From Plasmodium relictum (Eukaryota; Apicomplexa; Aconoidasida; Haemosporida; Plasmodiidae), in the NCBI RefSeq assembly GCF_900005765.1, contig NC_041682.1, positions 251,636 to 315,635 of the forward strand: 64,000 nucleotides of DNA, written 5' to 3'. Shown piece by piece: positions 25,271 through 38,743 of the stretch (position 1 is the first letter of the stretch; each line of letters starts with the position of its first letter). Under the pieces are notes generated by a model. It saw nothing but the letters and a program-made list of their open reading frames with translations. It ran no database searches and was not told the DNA's origin. Position numbers and translations under genes: made by a program.

Positions 25271-26263
25271 ATTAAAAAAAAAAAAGTGTATCATAAAATT
25301 TATATATTTATGAGTATTCCATAAGGTGTTTTTATATATAAAGTATTTAAATGTACTTTTTATCTTAGTTTTCTACATTAAATATATGTTTTAATTTTTT
25401 AAATCGGAATAAACATATATTAGCAGAAAAAAATATATTTTTTTAAAGAATTTTTTTTCCTTTTCATACTTTTTTTAATTTTATCAAAAACTGAATATAA
25501 TGATAGTCATTCCATTAAATGTTTCAATTATAAATGATATAACTAAATATATATATTTTAATAATGAATAATTAAAAAATTTATTCAAAAGTTAAAAAAT
25601 AAAAAAAAATACAAAAAAAATATTTAAACAACACAATCAAAATATATTTCATAAATATGTGAATATACATATGTATTATATTTATTTTTAAATTATATTC
25701 AAATTTTTTTTTTATTTCTCTTTTTTTTTTTAAATTCATATATTCATCTAAATTTTTTCTTTTCATATAATATATATAAATTTTATATATATGTACATAT
25801 ATGTATATATATAAATATTTTTTTTTTTTTTTTCCCCATTTCTCTATTTTTTTTTAAATTCACAATTAAAAACATACATGTAATTAAGAACACTATTTTA
25901 AAAATTTTCGAATGCATACATGATATTTAAGCATTTTGTCAAAAATATTCAATTGTAATTATAATAATATCATTTTTTTTTTTTCACTAAGTTTTTTTAA
26001 TTTAGTTATAAAAAAATATCCAAAATGTTTATAGATATGTATAAAACACTTTTTTTTTTAAATATTTATATATTTCATAATTTATTTTTTTTAAAATAGA
26101 ATAATATTATTTACAATAATGCTTTTGTTGCTATTTTTATATATATAGCATTCTTTTTTAAAGGGAAAAGATATATAAAAAATTATATGAAAAGGAAAGT
26201 TGAAATTTAAAATATAATAAAAAAAATACCAATATCAAAAAATTAAAAAAAATAAGAACAAAA
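25271..26263. promoter_or_regulatory. Bidirectional promoter region between two nucleoporin-like genes
   Basis: This is 993 bp between the start codons of two very large head-to-head genes. It contains T-runs near 25816-25834 and 26050 and (TA)-rich patches near 25770-25810. A 61-codon Lys/Ile-rich frame at 25581-25766 looks like chance. No clear factor-binding site is seen. Confidence 0.6.
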
Positions 26264-29200
26264 ATGTTAGATGGTTATTTATCAAATAAAAAAATATATG
26301 AATTAATTTCTAATGATAAATATAATAGGTATGAAAATGAAATTAAGGGGGTATTTGAAAATAAATATAATAAAATATTAAATTATTTGAGTTCAGATAA
26401 CAAGTATCATGATATTATTTCATTGAAACTTCAACAATTTATTAATGAAAACTTAACTTTTAATGAATCGAAATCGTATTTTTTTGGTTTTTCTAAAGAG
26501 CTATTAGTACACTGTTTAAAAGTTTATTTTTATGAAGAATATTCTAAAAATAAAAATTTTAACTTTTTAAATAATTTTGACGAAAATGAAGAAATACTTA
26601 TGAAGAAGATTCAAGATAATATTAACTTTGTTGAAATGGATAAATTACATCTAATATACTGTGATGAATATTTTTATATATTTAAAAATATTTTATACGT
26701 TTTAAAAAAATGCGATATATTTTATTTTTATTTGAATTATAAAGTAGAAGATTTCGCATATGAAAAAAATTTTATTTTTGAACTTTTTTCAATATTAGAG
26801 AAGAAATTTAATATTCATCAATTAATACAAATATATTTTGATACATATAAAGATACTAATAATTATTTTGAACTTATAAAAGTAAACAATTTAGGAAATT
26901 CATCATGGATATATAAATATATTCTGTTATTTCTGAATATACAAATATATTGTATTAATATTTTTTTTTATTTACAATTAAGATTAAACATATTATCAAA
27001 AAGCAATTTTAAGTCGTATTTAAATATTTTTTTAACATTTTCAAATATTAATTTGGCAAATAACTATGTTTACAGTGATATTATTACAAATACTCTTCAA
27101 CAAAAAGAATACTCAATTATATTTCTAATAAGTTCTTTAAGTAATTTAATAACCTTAGAAGATATAAGTAAATATGTAAAATGCTCCTTGTCTAGCAATT
27201 TATTTAAAATGTTTTTCTATTTTAAAAATGAAAATTCTCCATATAACTTTGAACAGAATATACTAATGTTATCTCAGTGTCTGTATTATTTTGATGATAT
27301 TATTAAAAATTTTATCTTTATTAATGACAATTTTGTATATAAAAAGATACTCTTAGAAATTATAAATAACTCCCTTTGTAGTGAAGAAAATTTATACGAA
27401 AAAAAAGAGAATAATAACAATAGCATAATTTATGAAACTAATGAAATAGGAGAACCAAAATATAAAAAAAAAGAGGGAACTGATATGATATCACATAATA
27501 TTAATACAAGTGAAGTTAATAATAATAATAATAATAGCAATATTCCAATTTTTAATTTTAATAATTCAGAAAACCCTGATTATTATAATAGTTACTCTAT
27601 AAGTGGTGATAACGATAATCAAAGTTATTCAGATTCAGGAGATCTTAATATTTCGTTAATGAAAGATATCAAAAAATATATAGAAAGAAAAGAATTTTTT
27701 AAAAAAAATATCAACGTAAATCTGTTTTTAAAAGTATGTAATTCGATTTTTGAAAAACAAAATTTTCTTTTGTTTATGTATGATATAAAAAAAGCTTATA
27801 AAAATGTTAAAATATGTATAGATTATCTACAAAATGAATGTTTTCAATATGATATTTATTCATTGAAATATTTTTTTTATGATCATGACTATAATAGCAC
27901 TGAAATTATAACTAATGAGAAAGAAAAGAAAAAATTATTATATCCATTTATTTCTATTGAAAGTAAAAACATTTTATTAGAAATTTCAAATCTTTTTTTT
28001 TCTTATGACTATCTAAAAATGTTTTCAATAGAAAAAAATAACGAAGATAAATTTATTCACAGTAATAGAAAAAAAAATAATGTAAACTATCATCCTATAA
28101 TTTTACATAATATGAATAAATTGCTATTAGAATTTTTTTACAATAAAATGTGCAATTCGTCAATTGATACCTTACTTACTTTTAATTATAATTTATTATC
28201 AATATATAGAATATTAAAGGTACTTATTGGAAACAATTCAAATTTAATCAATTTTAGTGAAGTTTGTAAAATAATAGAATCACTAAATGAAAATCATAAA
28301 AATAAAAGTATAATAGATTCAGAACATATTTTGTATTATAAAATATTGGATGTTTTAAAGAAAAAAAATATAAAAAAAAATGCAATATATATAACTTATT
28401 TAGAATATTATTATATTTTAATTGACTACTTTTGTAAATATTTATATAACAATTATTGTAAAAATATAAAGAATGATTTTTTTAAGGATAATATTTTTGC
28501 TTTTTTTAAAAATATAATTACATTCTTTTGTAAAATTTTAAGCATTAACAAGTGCTTTCACATTTTAATAGAAATAAAATTACAAAATTATTTTAAACTT
28601 TTTTATGATATAAAAAATAGTTTTGTCAGCATTTATACATATCTCTTTTTTTTCTCCTTAAAATATAATGAATTAAAAGCATTAAATTATTCCATAGTCA
28701 ATTGTTTGCTATTTTTATTAAAAAAAAAAAATATCAACAAGTTAAATGCTTACATTTTTCAAATGTTTTCTTATTTAGAACAAGAAGACCAATTAAGAGA
28801 AGAAAAAAAGGAAAGTGATGAAAAAGAAAATCAAATTATTACTTCTAAAGATGTAAATAATAATACTAATGACATTAATAACAATTTCAGTAATTGCACA
28901 TCACAAAATTACATAAATTCTAATATCAATTACAATAGTATAATGAATTTTAAAATTGAAAAAGGTTTATTGGATATAAAAGAAAATTTCAGAATTGACA
29001 TATCTTTTTTAAAAATATTTTTTCTTTTAAATGATGTTAGAAAAACAGATTTAAATGAGTTAGAAAAAGAAGAAAACATATCATATAAAGAGGGTGAAAA
29101 AGAGAATATGAGTGTATGTAATTTAAGTAACAGTATTAATGATAAATATGAAGATAATTGTATCAGTAGCAATAATGATTTGAGTTATTTATCAAACAAA

Positions 29201-30373
29201 AATAATGTTGATAATTGTAATTCATATAGAAGTAACATTCCTGACTTTTGTAATAAAAGTGATAGTATTAGCTGTAATGAAACATGCTTTACTGGTGATA
29301 ATAAAAAGAATATTAATAATAGTAATTATAACTATTATTATTATAACATAAGCGATTATGAAATGACTTATAATAATAATGTTATTGAAAATATTAGTTT
29401 AGAAGAAATTTTTGTGATTACCCTTATGCATTTATGTCAAATTGATAATAATTATAAATTTAGCTTTGTAAATGATTTATTAAGATTATATGAAGAAGAA
29501 AAAAGAAAAAAAATTTACTCATGTACTGAAATAATTTTAAAATTATTTAAAAAAATTATGAAAAAAGGAAATAGTATATATTTTTATTTTAATATTTGTA
29601 AATCATTTCAAACAAAGATTCGTCAAATATTAGATAGTATTAATATATTAATAAATAAATGGGTAAAATGGACTTTTAATAATTGTGATGAAACTTTTAA
29701 AAAAGAAAAAGACATAAATGTAAATGAATTAGTTAAATTATTTTTTATATCTTATTATAAATACTTAAAAAATTATTTTTTACAGGTAGATAATTTTTTT
29801 AATAATTGTAACTTATTAAATAGTAATAACTATTTACATGATTTCTTATTTTTAATTTTCTCAAAATATATAAATAAAGTATTTATAGATAATTTTTCAT
29901 CCTCATTTATATTTAAATTATCAAAGTTTTCTATTTTAAATATATGTATATCCATCATTAACTATATGATAAAAGTATCAAATAATATTAACATTCAAAG
30001 AATAAAGGAAATTAATTTTGAGTTTAATTCTACTTTATTAATGCCTGATATAATAGAAGAAAATTTAGAAAATAAAAATATTGAAAATTATTATATAGAG
30101 AATTATGAAATGGAAGATAAAATAAATGAATTATCTGCAAAATATACAAATCAAGAAGATTCTACATATTATAATTTTATGAATAATATAATAATAAATC
30201 ATAAAACATTATTAAACAAATCAAGTTCATATATAAAAAAAAAAGTTAATATATTTCAAATTGAATCAAATAATAATGAAATGTTACATAATAATTACAC
30301 AATAGATTATCTAACTGATATTGTATTATTAGAAAAAGAAAATAATAAAAAAGAAATTAATAATAACAATAAC

Positions 30374-30410
<37 letters not shown>

Positions 30411-33400
30411 GTATTAATAATAATAATGTTGTAAATAATAATAATATAGAAAAATTATTTAATCCATCAATAAAAAAATTTAATATAAACGATTTATCAA
30501 CTAATGGAAATTCTTTAAATCAAATGTCATCATTTTATAAAAAAAATAACTCTAACAAATATAATTTGACATTTTTAAAATTTTTTTTTCATATAAAAAA
30601 TTTATTAAAAATTATTTTTCAAAATAATTATGTATTTTTTTTAAGCGATTTACTACTAATGAATTATGAACAAAAAGGAAACCAAAGCATATTTAAATAT
30701 AATTTTCATTTATCTGATTTTTATAATTCCATATTTAATAGTTTTATAAACGATTTTAATATGAATTATTTCAAGAACAAAAATATTATCTCTTATTCTA
30801 AAGGAAAAAACAGAAAAACTTATAAACAAATTATAAATCGAATTTTATTAATGTATTCACTCTTACTAGAAATATGCTATAATTTTACATTTGTTAAAGA
30901 AGTTAATAATATTTCAATGAATATTGCAAATCAAATATTTTCTTTATTTGATACATCTCATCTTATATTGAATTTATTTTCAAAAACGTCATTTGATTTT
31001 ATTCAAAAGGTTAAACAAAATTTTATTTTTTAATATCATTTTAATGAAATACATCTTAATATATATATTATATAATTTTATTTTTATATAAAATAATTTT
31101 TTTTTTTTTTTCTATTTTGCAGAATGATATTGTTAGTAAAGCTATAAACTATGATATTTTAAGTATAGAAAAAAGACATTCTAATGAAAAAAGAGAAATT
31201 TTAAGTATATCCTTACTATACTTCTTCTTGCATGATTTTAAGAACATTTCTATCTTATATGAAAACTTAAATAAGTATTTTAAATTGAATGACTATAACA
31301 ATATTTATTTTCTTTGCAAATACAGTAAAGGTTATATGCCACTTTCATATATCTTAAAGTTACTCACAGACAAATTGTTATTCTATTTTAATAAAATAAA
31401 AGGATTGAATTCTTTAAATTTAAAATTAGAATACACAATAAGAAGCTTTAAATTGTTAAAATTCTTATATTTATTTATAAAAAATAATGATTTAATCTGT
31501 CTATCTATCTATGAAGATCTTTTTAATGTATTATTATTTATAATAAGAGATTATGTAAATAACGAAAATTATGATTCTTATGAATTAAAATCATATAAAT
31601 TTAATGAATTAAAAATTTTAAATCTATCTTTACATTTTATAAATTCAATTTATTTGAATTTATTTAATGACAATGGGAATAATGTTGAAAAAAAAAAAGA
31701 TTTTTGGGAAAATATAGAAAAAATATTTAACATATTTATAAATAAATCACAAAAAAATATTTTCTTTTTTTCCAACTCTTATGAAAAAATTTCTTATAAT
31801 AAAGAACTAAGAAAAGAAATATATAACTATTTATATAATTTAAATATTGTTAGTGAAATATTCGAATTAATAATTAAAGGAATATATATAAAAGACACTT
31901 TTACAAATAAATTAATTATATACATTTGTTATGATAAAAATATATGCAAACTTTTTTTTAATATAAACTATAAGAATTTAAATGATTTATTGTATAATTA
32001 CTTAGAATTGCATAAAAAAAAGGAAGACGATGCATCTAATTTGAAAAATCTTTTAAACAGTAAAAAAAGCATACTTATTGAAAAATATACTTTAATAAAT
32101 GATGATTTGTTAATTGAAAATATGCTGCAAATATTACATGAAAAGAAAATAGATTATAAGTATATAATTAATATAAGTGAAAATAAAGCAAAAAAAGATT
32201 TGGTAAATGAAAGCATTTTTGAAGAAAAAAATGATTCAATAACTATTAGAAGTATATTACAAAATAAAATAGAATTATTAGATAATGATTATGTTAGTGC
32301 TAAGTTTTTTGAAGATAAATCAAAACTATACGGTGAAAAAAATTACTTATTTGATATAAAAAATTATTATCACTGTATAAATACTACTATTAATAACTAT
32401 CAAGAAAATTCATATATTAATGATATACACACAGAAAACCAAAATATATTTAGTGAAAACATAAATAATGATAATGAATATGAATCAGATATAATAAGAA
32501 AAAAAAAAATTGATTCCAATGTTTTAAGAAATTTAGATAATATTTTTCCAGACTCTAATTCAAATAGTTCAACTAATAAAAATGAATTCGAATTTAATAT
32601 GAAAAACAATTACATGAACATTAGTAATTCAAATAATAGCCTTAATTCAATAAATAGAAATTCTTGGAATTATAAAAATGATAGTTTGAATTATGATTAT
32701 AAAGAAGAAAAAATAGAAAGAAAAAAAAGGAAAAGAAAAGAAAAGAAAAAATATATATATTTTGACAATAATGTATCAAATAATTTTTTTTCTAATTATT
32801 TTAAAAATGAACTAAAATGCATGAAATACATAAACCTAACACATAGTACTTATGATAGTAAATTTCGATTGTTATTACTTTTATATAAATTTATAATTAT
32901 TATTAAACATAAAAATTTATTTGAAGATGAGAATTATCAAAAAGAAGAAAAGTGCTATTTAGAAAAGCAGAATATAGAAAGCAGTTCACCTTTTCTTTTT
33001 TTTATATATGAAATCATGATAACATTTATGACATCATCTATATACATAAATCAAAATTCCCTCTTTTATGTTATAATTACCAATATTTTAATAAACTTTT
33101 TTTCTTTTATGAGTATGAAAGACTATAAAGAATATAAAAAGAAAAATGTTTTATATGATAATAATAATAATAATAAAGATATAGAAAAAAATAAAGACAA
33201 TTTATCTAATAATAATTATAAAATCTTTATCAATAACAAAATTCAATCTAATAATAAAGAAAATTTAAAAAATAATGATAAAAATACAATAAATAATAAT
33301 GATAATATTGTTAATGAAAATGAGAAGGTAAAAGAGTTTTATCAAGGTATTTTTTTTTGTGATCTATTTATTGATGAATCATCTATTATTAGCATAAAAA

Positions 33401-36191
33401 ATAGAAATGATAGTTTTATTTTTGATATTTTACATAATATATCTAAAAGAGATATTGAGAAATATAATTTTATGAAAAATTCAATTCATTTTAGTGATAT
33501 AGATCAAAAAGATAAATCGTTGTTTATAAATAAATATGAAAATAATCCTGAAAATCAAAATAACCTAATATACAATATGCCTATATTTTTTTCCCTTTTT
33601 ATCAGAGCTATTAATATCCATTTACATTTTTTTAAATTTTATAATAAAAATATGTATATTTTAAAGAATTACAATACCTTATATTTACCAAATTCTATTT
33701 TAAAATATATCTACCCCACAAATCATTTTAATATTAATTTATTTGTCAATTTATTAGAATTATTTTACGTTACTATTAGAATTTATAACAATCATTTTAT
33801 AAAATTAAATAAAAGTTTTTCTAGAATTGGCGAAAATGAAAATAGAGAAGATATAGGAAGAGATAGCAATATCACACTTTTTATAAATCACGAAAAAATA
33901 AGAAATAATGTAAATGATAATGATAAAGATGATAATAGTAATAATATTGATAATACCTCAAATAATATTATAAATAGTTTTAATGATAATAATGATTTCA
34001 CAGAAAAAAATTTTTTTGATATTTACATAACAACGTTAAAAGAAGTATTAAAGGAGTGTTATGAAGCTCATCATATTAATATGAAGAACGAAGAAAATAT
34101 ACGAAGATCCTATTTTCTTGAACATATGTTTTTATATTTCTTATATAATAGAATTAATACTATTTATGAATTATTTTATTATTATTTTTTTAAATGTTTA
34201 AAAAAAGAAAAAAGAAATATCTTTGATAGTATCAATGAAAAAATATATAATTTATTAGAGAATATTATTTATGATCAAATTAATAAAATAAATCACTTTC
34301 TAGAGAATGATAAATATTATTATTTTTATATAAATACATTAACGTTCATTGCCTTAAATAAGAATGTATGCCTACATATAATTAAGAAAAATATTTTGAC
34401 AAAGTTAATTTATGTACCTTTAATTTATCATTCTATATTCGATAAAAATAAAAGTTTTAGCTCTATTTATTATCTAAGGGATGATCAATATATAAGAAAT
34501 AAAAATCATATAATTTTTTGTTCATTGATTGTTTTAATTATTAAATTGCTGTATATTTTTGTTAAAAATTTAAAAAATGTAAATAAAAATTCAGACTTTT
34601 ATTCTGAATCATCCATTTGTGATATTAATAAAAAGTTTGAACATAATAATCAAAAATATATTTCACACATAAAAGAGATTATGAGGAATAGAGAATTTTC
34701 TCATTATGATTCAGAATGTAATGAAGATATAAAAGAAAATAATAATAAACTATGTATTGATAATGATAAAAATAAAAATGCAAATGATGAAAACTACTTA
34801 AAGAATAAAAGCCAAATGAATTGCACTAGTCAAAGTAATAATAGAAAAAAGGAGAAAAGAAACAACAAACAAAACATTTCACAGGTAAATTACGAAATTG
34901 AATTTTTTCTAAATTCTATTTTAAATATTATTGGAAAATTAACCGACAGAATAAATTTTATATTTTTAAAAATTGAAAAAATTAATTGTCTAGCTATATT
35001 TGAAGAATCATATTTATATGTTGAACTATTCACAAAAATTTCATATTATTGTAATATATTTAATGTTAATAACTTTCTTATTTCATTAATGGAAAAAGGA
35101 GTTGAGCACCATTTATTTTATATTAATAGAATATTAGAAAAATTTATATATGAGAAAGAAGTTTTTATTGAAGCATATAGCCCATATGAAATAAGTGCAT
35201 CATCAAATATATCGAATATTAAAGAAAAAAAAAAAATGAAAAAAAATGAATTATCTTTATTTACACAAAGAGTATTATATATATGTTATAAATCAATATT
35301 AAATTATAATACAATACTACTGAATATAATACAAACTCCTTATTTTACTTATTCACATTTTGTTATTCACTTGTATACCCTTTTATTAAAATCAACTAGA
35401 TTAGTTACCAATATTATTGAGCATTTTGGAAGAAAAAATACAACCTTAATAAGAACAGTAATAAAAAAAAAAAATTCTCATATTTCATATATTTATTTTT
35501 ATTAATATATATTTTGTTATTTTTTTGTTATCACAAATATATATAGTCAATTATACATATATTTGTATTTTAATATATTTTACATTATTTTATTAATTTT
35601 TTCTATTGCATTTAGTTTTTATTTATTTATTTATTTTTTTTTTTTCATTAAATGAACCATTTGCTTCCTTTTTAGATAAAAGTTAATTCAAGTTTATCAT
35701 ACGTCCCAATATGTTTAGATATAGTTAATACAATGAAAGAAAAAAAAAAAGAAAAAATTCATTACACAAGAGGTGCTGTAAAATCTAGTTTCAGTTGCTA
35801 TCTGAGTGATAGTAATTCTTACAGTGACGATTCAACTTACTCAGGAGAAATAATTCATTACAACAGATCAATTGATGAATATATTAATACAAAAAGAATA
35901 TATAAAAATGATTATTTGTTTAATTTTTTACCTGAAATGATTGAATTGAAAGTTTATTATAATATACTAAAAGAAATTCTTGAAAGAAGTGCATTTTTGG
36001 GTGCATTTATTTTGGATAAATTAAGAAATTCATGTGAGGATTCATGTTTAAAACAAATTTTAATTAGCAATGTTTTCTCTTATTTGATACATATTAATGC
36101 TACACTTTTACCTTCAAATATATGTACAAATAATTTAAAAAAAAAATGCACACTTATTTACAATTATGTTGTTAATATACATAAGAAATGA
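26264..36191 (+). CDS. Very large helical protein, probable Nup188/Nup205-family nucleoporin
   Basis: Three exons, join(26264..31009, 31123..35457, 35676..36191), all phase 0, give 3198 residues. Junctions: CAAAAG|GTTAAA..TTGCAG|AATGAT and AGAACA|GTAATA..TTTTAG|ATAAAA. The protein lacks a signal peptide and is built of Leu/Ile/Phe-rich helices interrupted by Asn-rich inserts, including a poly-Asn run encoded near 30361-30425. The first ~350 residues run parallel to the Nup188 N-terminus as I know it: SKELLVHCLKVYFYEEY, then a helix with CDEYFYIFKNILYVLK, then LNIQIYCINIFFYLQLRL and YSIIFLISSLSNLITLEDI, in the same order and spacing. The rest is compatible with an alpha-solenoid scaffold, but I see no diagnostic motif. 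The family assignment is therefore tentative; the alternative is another large solenoid protein. Its divergent neighbour is the Nup155-like gene. Confidence 0.55.
30361..30440 (+). repeat. AAT/AAC trinucleotide run encoding poly-Asn
   Basis: A run of AAT and AAC codons inside the large plus-strand gene encodes a long Asn homopolymer interrupted only by a Ser-Ile pair. It is a typical replication-slippage insertion of Plasmodium coding DNA and should vary in length between strains. Confidence 0.9.
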
Positions 36192-36408
36192 AAGAATATG
36201 AAAGAGTAAAAAATAATAATTATTATACTTTTAAATAAAAATTTATTTTTAAAAAATATTAAATATATATATAATTATAATTTTTTAACTTTATTACTTT
36301 TATAAAGCCAATCTTTAAAATAAATTGAAAATAAAGTATTAAATTTTATTTAATTCGTTTCACTATTTAAAAAAAAAAAAAAAAAAAAAAATAAAAATAA
36401 AAATAAAA

Positions 36409-36439
<31 letters not shown>

Positions 36440-36624
36440 CAAATAAATAAATAAATAAAATAAAATAAAATAAAATAAAATAAAATAAAATAAAATAAAA
36501 TAAAATAAAAAGGAAGAATACATATTATATACCTTCTTAAATTACATTTTTTTTTTTTTTATAAAAATGAATATATAAATGAATGAGTACTACTATATAT
36601 ATATATATATACATGTTTTCTTTT
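36192..36624. other. Convergent intergenic region
   Basis: This is 433 bp between the ends of the large plus-strand gene and eRF1. Its middle is the pentamer repeat block listed separately. No gene is visible. Confidence 0.7.
36369..36511. repeat. Poly-A, (AAAAC)n, (AAAT)n, (AAAAT)n compound repeat
   Basis: A poly-A run is followed by about seven AAAAC units, about four AAAT units and about thirteen AAAAT units. The order suggests successive point changes in the unit followed by slippage. It lies between two convergent genes. Confidence 0.93.
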
Positions 36625-38170
36625 TTAAAACAATTCTGCATCACTTTCTACATCTTCATCATAAATATTAAAGTCTAATTTATATCTAAGTAAACCACCA
36701 AATCCACCAAATCCTTTCTGAAATTGTGCACCTTCTTGTGATTTATTTGTAACAAAATCTAAAGATGCACCAAACTTCTTATAGTTATTTATAACCCAAT
36801 CTGTTAAAGAAATTTTTTCAACAACTTCCAATTCTACATTGTTTTCTTTATATAAAGATTCTTGTTTTTCATCATTAGGAGAAATATGCATAGTTTTCGT
36901 CTGATTGGTAATATTATTTCTAGTAGTTAATCTAATAATATCTAAACCTTCATATACAATTAATAATTCTACAGCTCCAATCTCTAAAGCTTTTAAGGTG
37001 TCATCTATTCCGTATACAACCTTACCAGTATCTTGAGCTATTTCTTCAAAAAACTTTCCTATTAATTTTTTCTCTTGAATAAACTTAACATTTTGCAATG
37101 CTTCTGCACTTAATTCAATTGCTTGGTTGAAACCATTATCTCCACCATATGAAATATCAACAATTTTAATAACTTTTGAAGATAAACGAGGATCAAACAT
37201 ATCACTATTTAATAAATCATTTTTGAAGTCAGCACTTCCTGCTAATACAATTCCTGTAACATTAATTTTGTCGTTTGTTATAAAAACAGAAGTGGCTACT
37301 TCAGCTACCTTTCTAACATAATTATGTCTTTTTTCTAATCTTAAACGGGCGAAACGTAAAGCACTTTGACCACCTCTTCCATGTTTTTTTGGCAAATCCA
37401 CTGTAAATCGTCTAATTACTTCCCTTGTATTCCCCTGAATTGTACCAAATAAAGCACCATTACCATCTACTATTATAAATCCAAATTTATCATCACTCTC
37501 TAATAATTCTTTCAATGCTTCTACATGAAATTTATTATCGCATAAATATAAACTTGTATTGATTGGCCTAAAAGGTTCAAAATCAATAGACATTTTTTTT
37601 TCTTTTCCATCTTCAGTTATTACAGTACCACAGTATACCACTAATCCTTTTGGAGGAGTTTTATTATATAACTTTAATTCTGAATAAAATAAAAAAATAA
37701 AAATAAGTAAATGTATTAATATAAAGTATTTTATATATAAATTTATATAAATATCTTTTATTTTACTTTGTTGCGTTGATGTTATTGCTGACAAAACACT
37801 AAGTCTATTAACTCTGCTTTTTATATTCGAAGCTGTTCCCAATTCATCTGCTAACATTTTATTTATTCGTGAAACTTCGTCTTTATTTTTTATTATTAAA
37901 CTTATCATACTTGTTCCATTTCTATTCAAAAAAAAAAAAAATGAATAAATAAATATTAAAGGAAATATGTAAGTATATATAAGCATATATATATACAATA
38001 ATTTATCATTTTCTTTAAAAAGCAAATAAAAAATTCATTCTCTCTTAACATATTCGTTTAAACAGTTATATAAAAATTATATTCGTCACAAGACTAATTA
38101 TTAATTTAAATATTTTCTACCCTTTCGCATTCTCTAATTTTTTGATTAGCCTTTTTATTTTCCATTGTTC

Positions 38171-38207
<37 letters not shown>

Positions 38208-38271
38208 ATATTAAAAAAAAATAAAAATATATTGATAAAAATTAATCACTTTTTTTTTTTAAACATAACAT
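36625..38271 (-). CDS. eRF1: Eukaryotic peptide chain release factor subunit 1 (eRF1)
   Basis: eRF1 recognises stop codons in the ribosomal A site and triggers peptide release with eRF3. Firm exons are complement(join(36625..37679, 37767..37921, 38121..38169)), all in phase. They encode the conserved N-terminus ([24 protein letters not shown]), the NIKS motif in [14 protein letters not shown], the YxCxxxF motif (SLYLCDNKF), the GGQ motif ([13 protein letters not shown]) that carries out hydrolysis, and a C-terminal eRF3-binding domain ending in the acidic [11 protein letters not shown]. Three introns, one of 87 bp, explain the hydrophobic stretches seen if the frame is simply read through. 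The first coding exon is uncertain: complement(38250..38271), encoding MLCLKKK plus one base, keeps frame through a GTGATT donor, but a different short exon is possible. An ATG at 38165 lies in the wrong frame. Confidence 0.95.
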
Positions 38272-38743
38272 CTTGAAGTACGTTTTTTTTCTTTTTTTTT
38301 TTTTTTTTTTTATGCTCATATATTCTTAAATTTTATTCCTTTGTTATATTTTATTTTAATTTATATATATATTTTTTTTTAATTTTTTTAATTCAAATGC
38401 ATTAAATTTTTTTTTTTTTTTTATACTAATTCATTTACATATTTATTTTTTTTAAACCTTTTCAGAAGTGTTATGTAACTTTTTAAAATAACAAAAAAAA
38501 ATATATATATATGTTTATATATTAAAATACACGTTTATATATTAGATTTTCCTATCCTTTAAAATAGATGTATATTTAATATAAATTTTAAAATAACAAA
38601 TACCAATCAGCATTACACTAATTTTTGTAGCATTTTAATATATATTATTATGAATTGTTTTATTTTATAAGTTTAAATTCGTTAGAATTAAATTTTTTTT
38701 TCTAAGTTTTATTTTTTATGCTTTAATAATTTCCAGAAAAATA
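38272..38743. promoter_or_regulatory. Divergent intergenic region, eRF1 / L7/L12
   Basis: About 470 bp between oppositely transcribed translation genes, holding both promoters and possibly the true first exon of eRF1. Poly-T tracts dominate. No specific site is visible. Confidence 0.55.

Noticed and set aside
25581-25766. 61-codon Lys/Ile-rich minus-strand frame upstream of the Nup155-like gene
   Set aside because: No splice to the next gene keeps frame with a good signal, and the composition is that of chance A/T-rich ORFs.
38121-38165. ATG at 38165 as the eRF1 start
   Set aside because: It opens a different reading frame from the conserved [11 protein letters not shown] sequence.
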